Shown here: in pieces, positions 40,002-40,867 of the stretch
Numbering within the stretch: position 1 is the first letter of the stretch
How the letters are laid out: every line of letters begins with the position of its first letter
Assembly: GCA_029237735.1 (NCBI GenBank)
Contig: JAQZBU010000049.1
Span: 1-40,867, forward strand
Direction of reading: 5' to 3'
From: Ramlibacter sp.
Lineage (GTDB): Bacteria; Pseudomonadota; Gammaproteobacteria; Burkholderiales; Burkholderiaceae_C
DNA: 40,867 nt
Translations under genes and position numbers: made by a program
The notes under the pieces: model-generated
What the model saw: the letters and a program-made list of their open reading frames with translations, nothing else
Database searches by the model: none
What the model was told of the DNA's origin: nothing

Positions 40002-40867
40002 ATGGAAGTCCTGCTGATCGCGCTGCTGACGCTGCTCAACGGCGTGTTCGCCATGTCCGAGATGGGGCTTGCCTCCAGCCGCAAGGCACGGCTCACGGCA
40101 ATGGCGGAATCGGGGGATAACGGCGCCGCCGCGGCCCTCAAGCTGATGGAGCAGCCGACGCGGTTCCTTTCCACCGTGCAGGTGGGCATCACTTCCATCG
40201 GCGTCTTGAACGGCATCGTGGGTGAAGCGGCGTTCAGCGATTCGCTCGCCAGCTGGCTGCAGGGGCTTGGCATGGGGGTACGCCCCTCGGGTTATGCGGC
40301 CACTGCCATCGTCGTTACCGTGATCACCTACATCACCATCATCTTCGGCGAGCTCGTGCCCAAGCGCATTGGGCAGCTTCATCCCGAAGCGGTTTCGCGA
40401 TTGCTAGCCAAGCCCATGACCTGGCTCGCGCGCGCGGCCGGGCCCTTCGTCAAGCTGCTTTCGTCCTCCACGCAATGGGTGCTGCTGCTGCTGCGCATCG
40501 ACACGACGCTCGTACGCGGCATGACGGAAGAAGAGATCGCCCACAGCCTCGAGGAAGGCGTTGACGCGGGTGTCATCGAGCGGCACGAGCGCCAGATGGT
40601 GCAGAACGTGTTTCATCTGGACGACCGGCCGCTGACCTCGATGATGATTCCGCGCTCGGACATCGAATGGCTCGATGCGCGCCTTGACGCAGCCCATGCC
40701 CTGAGCCAGATCGGCGAGGAGGGCGCCCACTCGTGGTACCCGGTGTGCCGCGGCTCGCTGGACGACGTGGTTGGCGTGGTGAGCGTGGCGCGGCTGCTGT
40801 CCTTGGGCGCCAACTCCGAGGAGAGCGTGGAGCGCCACGCCACGCCGGCGCTTTTCGTGCCGGAGAC
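40002..40867 (+). CDS. CNNM/CorC-HlyC type membrane protein, N-terminal part (cut by window end)
   Basis: ATG 40002 opens a frame that runs off the end (288 codons seen). It has a DUF21/CNNM membrane domain: LLIALLTLLNGVFAMSEMGLASSRKARL, VQVGITSIGVLNGIVGEAAF, and VITYITIIFGELVPKRIG with the conserved GE-PK turn. A helical linker MTEEEIAHSLEEGVDAGVIE follows, and a CBS-pair domain begins at MIPRSDIEWLD. Relatives transport or sense Mg2+/Co2+ and were once annotated as hemolysins. No ribosome site is clear at 39978-40001, so the message may have a very short leader. Confidence 0.9.
   Translation, partial: MEVLLIALLTLLNGVFAMSEMGLASSRKARLTAMAESGDNGAAAALKLMEQPTRFLSTVQVGITSIGVLNGIVGEAAFSDSLASWLQGLGMGVRPSGYAATAIVVTVITYITIIFGELVPKRIGQLHPEAVSRLLAKPMTWLARAAGPFVKLLSSSTQWVLLLLRIDTTLVRGMTEEEIAHSLEEGVDAGVIERHERQMVQNVFHLDDRPLTSMMIPRSDIEWLDARLDAAHALSQIGEEGAHSWYPVCRGSLDDVVGVVSVARLLSLGANSEESVERHATPALFVPE

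Noticed and set aside
1..40867. CRISPR arrays, tRNA or rRNA genes, insertion sequences, prophage or attachment sites
   Set aside because: No regularly spaced repeats, cloverleaf sequences, transposase or integrase genes were seen on reading both strands.

Overview
The window is high-GC (roughly two thirds G+C by eye), gene-dense DNA. Its gene neighbourhoods (trpS, M50 protease, yciO, DMT transporter and PHP protein in a row; rhlE; apaH; sigma-54 and NarL-type two-component genes) and protein sequences look like a member of the Burkholderiales, most likely the Comamonadaceae (Variovorax/Ramlibacter-like). That placement is from memory of the families; no search was run.

Left third (1-22 kb): an aromatic-compound catabolic island. 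It opens with the end of an ETF alpha subunit, both subunits of a 3-oxoadipate-type CoA-transferase and an SDR. The decayed remains of a LysR regulator follow, then a minus-strand GntR regulator with an acyl-CoA ligase. Divergently, a nearly gapless plus-strand array of about 16.7 kb encodes a Rieske oxygenase (alpha subunit at the start, beta subunit 6.4 kb later), a type I extradiol dioxygenase, an FAH-family hydrolase, a complete Liv-type ABC importer, a cis-diol-dehydrogenase-like SDR, a TetR regulator, a ring-fission-product hydrolase, an ACMSD-like decarboxylase and an iron-sulfur flavoprotein reductase. It ends with the standard lower meta pathway (hydratase, aldolase, acylating acetaldehyde dehydrogenase) and an orphan tripartite-tricarboxylate-type binding protein. 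Read together: an aromatic carboxylate is imported, dihydroxylated, re-aromatised, cleaved extradiol, decarboxylated, hydrolysed to 2-hydroxypenta-2,4-dienoate plus an acid, and funnelled to pyruvate and acetyl-CoA. The order resembles the p-cumate pathway in logic, but the substrate cannot be read from the sequence. The Rieske ferredoxin of the array is present only as an internally deleted remnant.

Middle (22-29 kb): small uncharacterised proteins, a KGG-motif stress protein with a good sigma-54 promoter, and a signalling block. The block has a PAS-HisKA-receiver protein with no ATPase domain beside a sigma-54 activator, a single-domain receiver, a membrane-bound histidine kinase, and a NarL-type regulator whose gene overlaps the kinase gene tail to tail.

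Right third (29-40.9 kb): mostly housekeeping. It holds trpS, an M50 protease, yciO, an EamA transporter and a PHP phosphoesterase, then a polysaccharide deacetylase divergent from a glycosyltransferase. These are followed by a frameshifted pyroglutamyl peptidase, a zinc metallopeptidase, an RhlE-type helicase, a composite palindromic repeat, apaH and the start of a CNNM/CorC-type membrane protein.

Four loci show decay or lesions (pcaJ 3' end, LysR relic, Rieske ferredoxin, pcp). No tRNA, rRNA, CRISPR array or insertion sequence was recognised.
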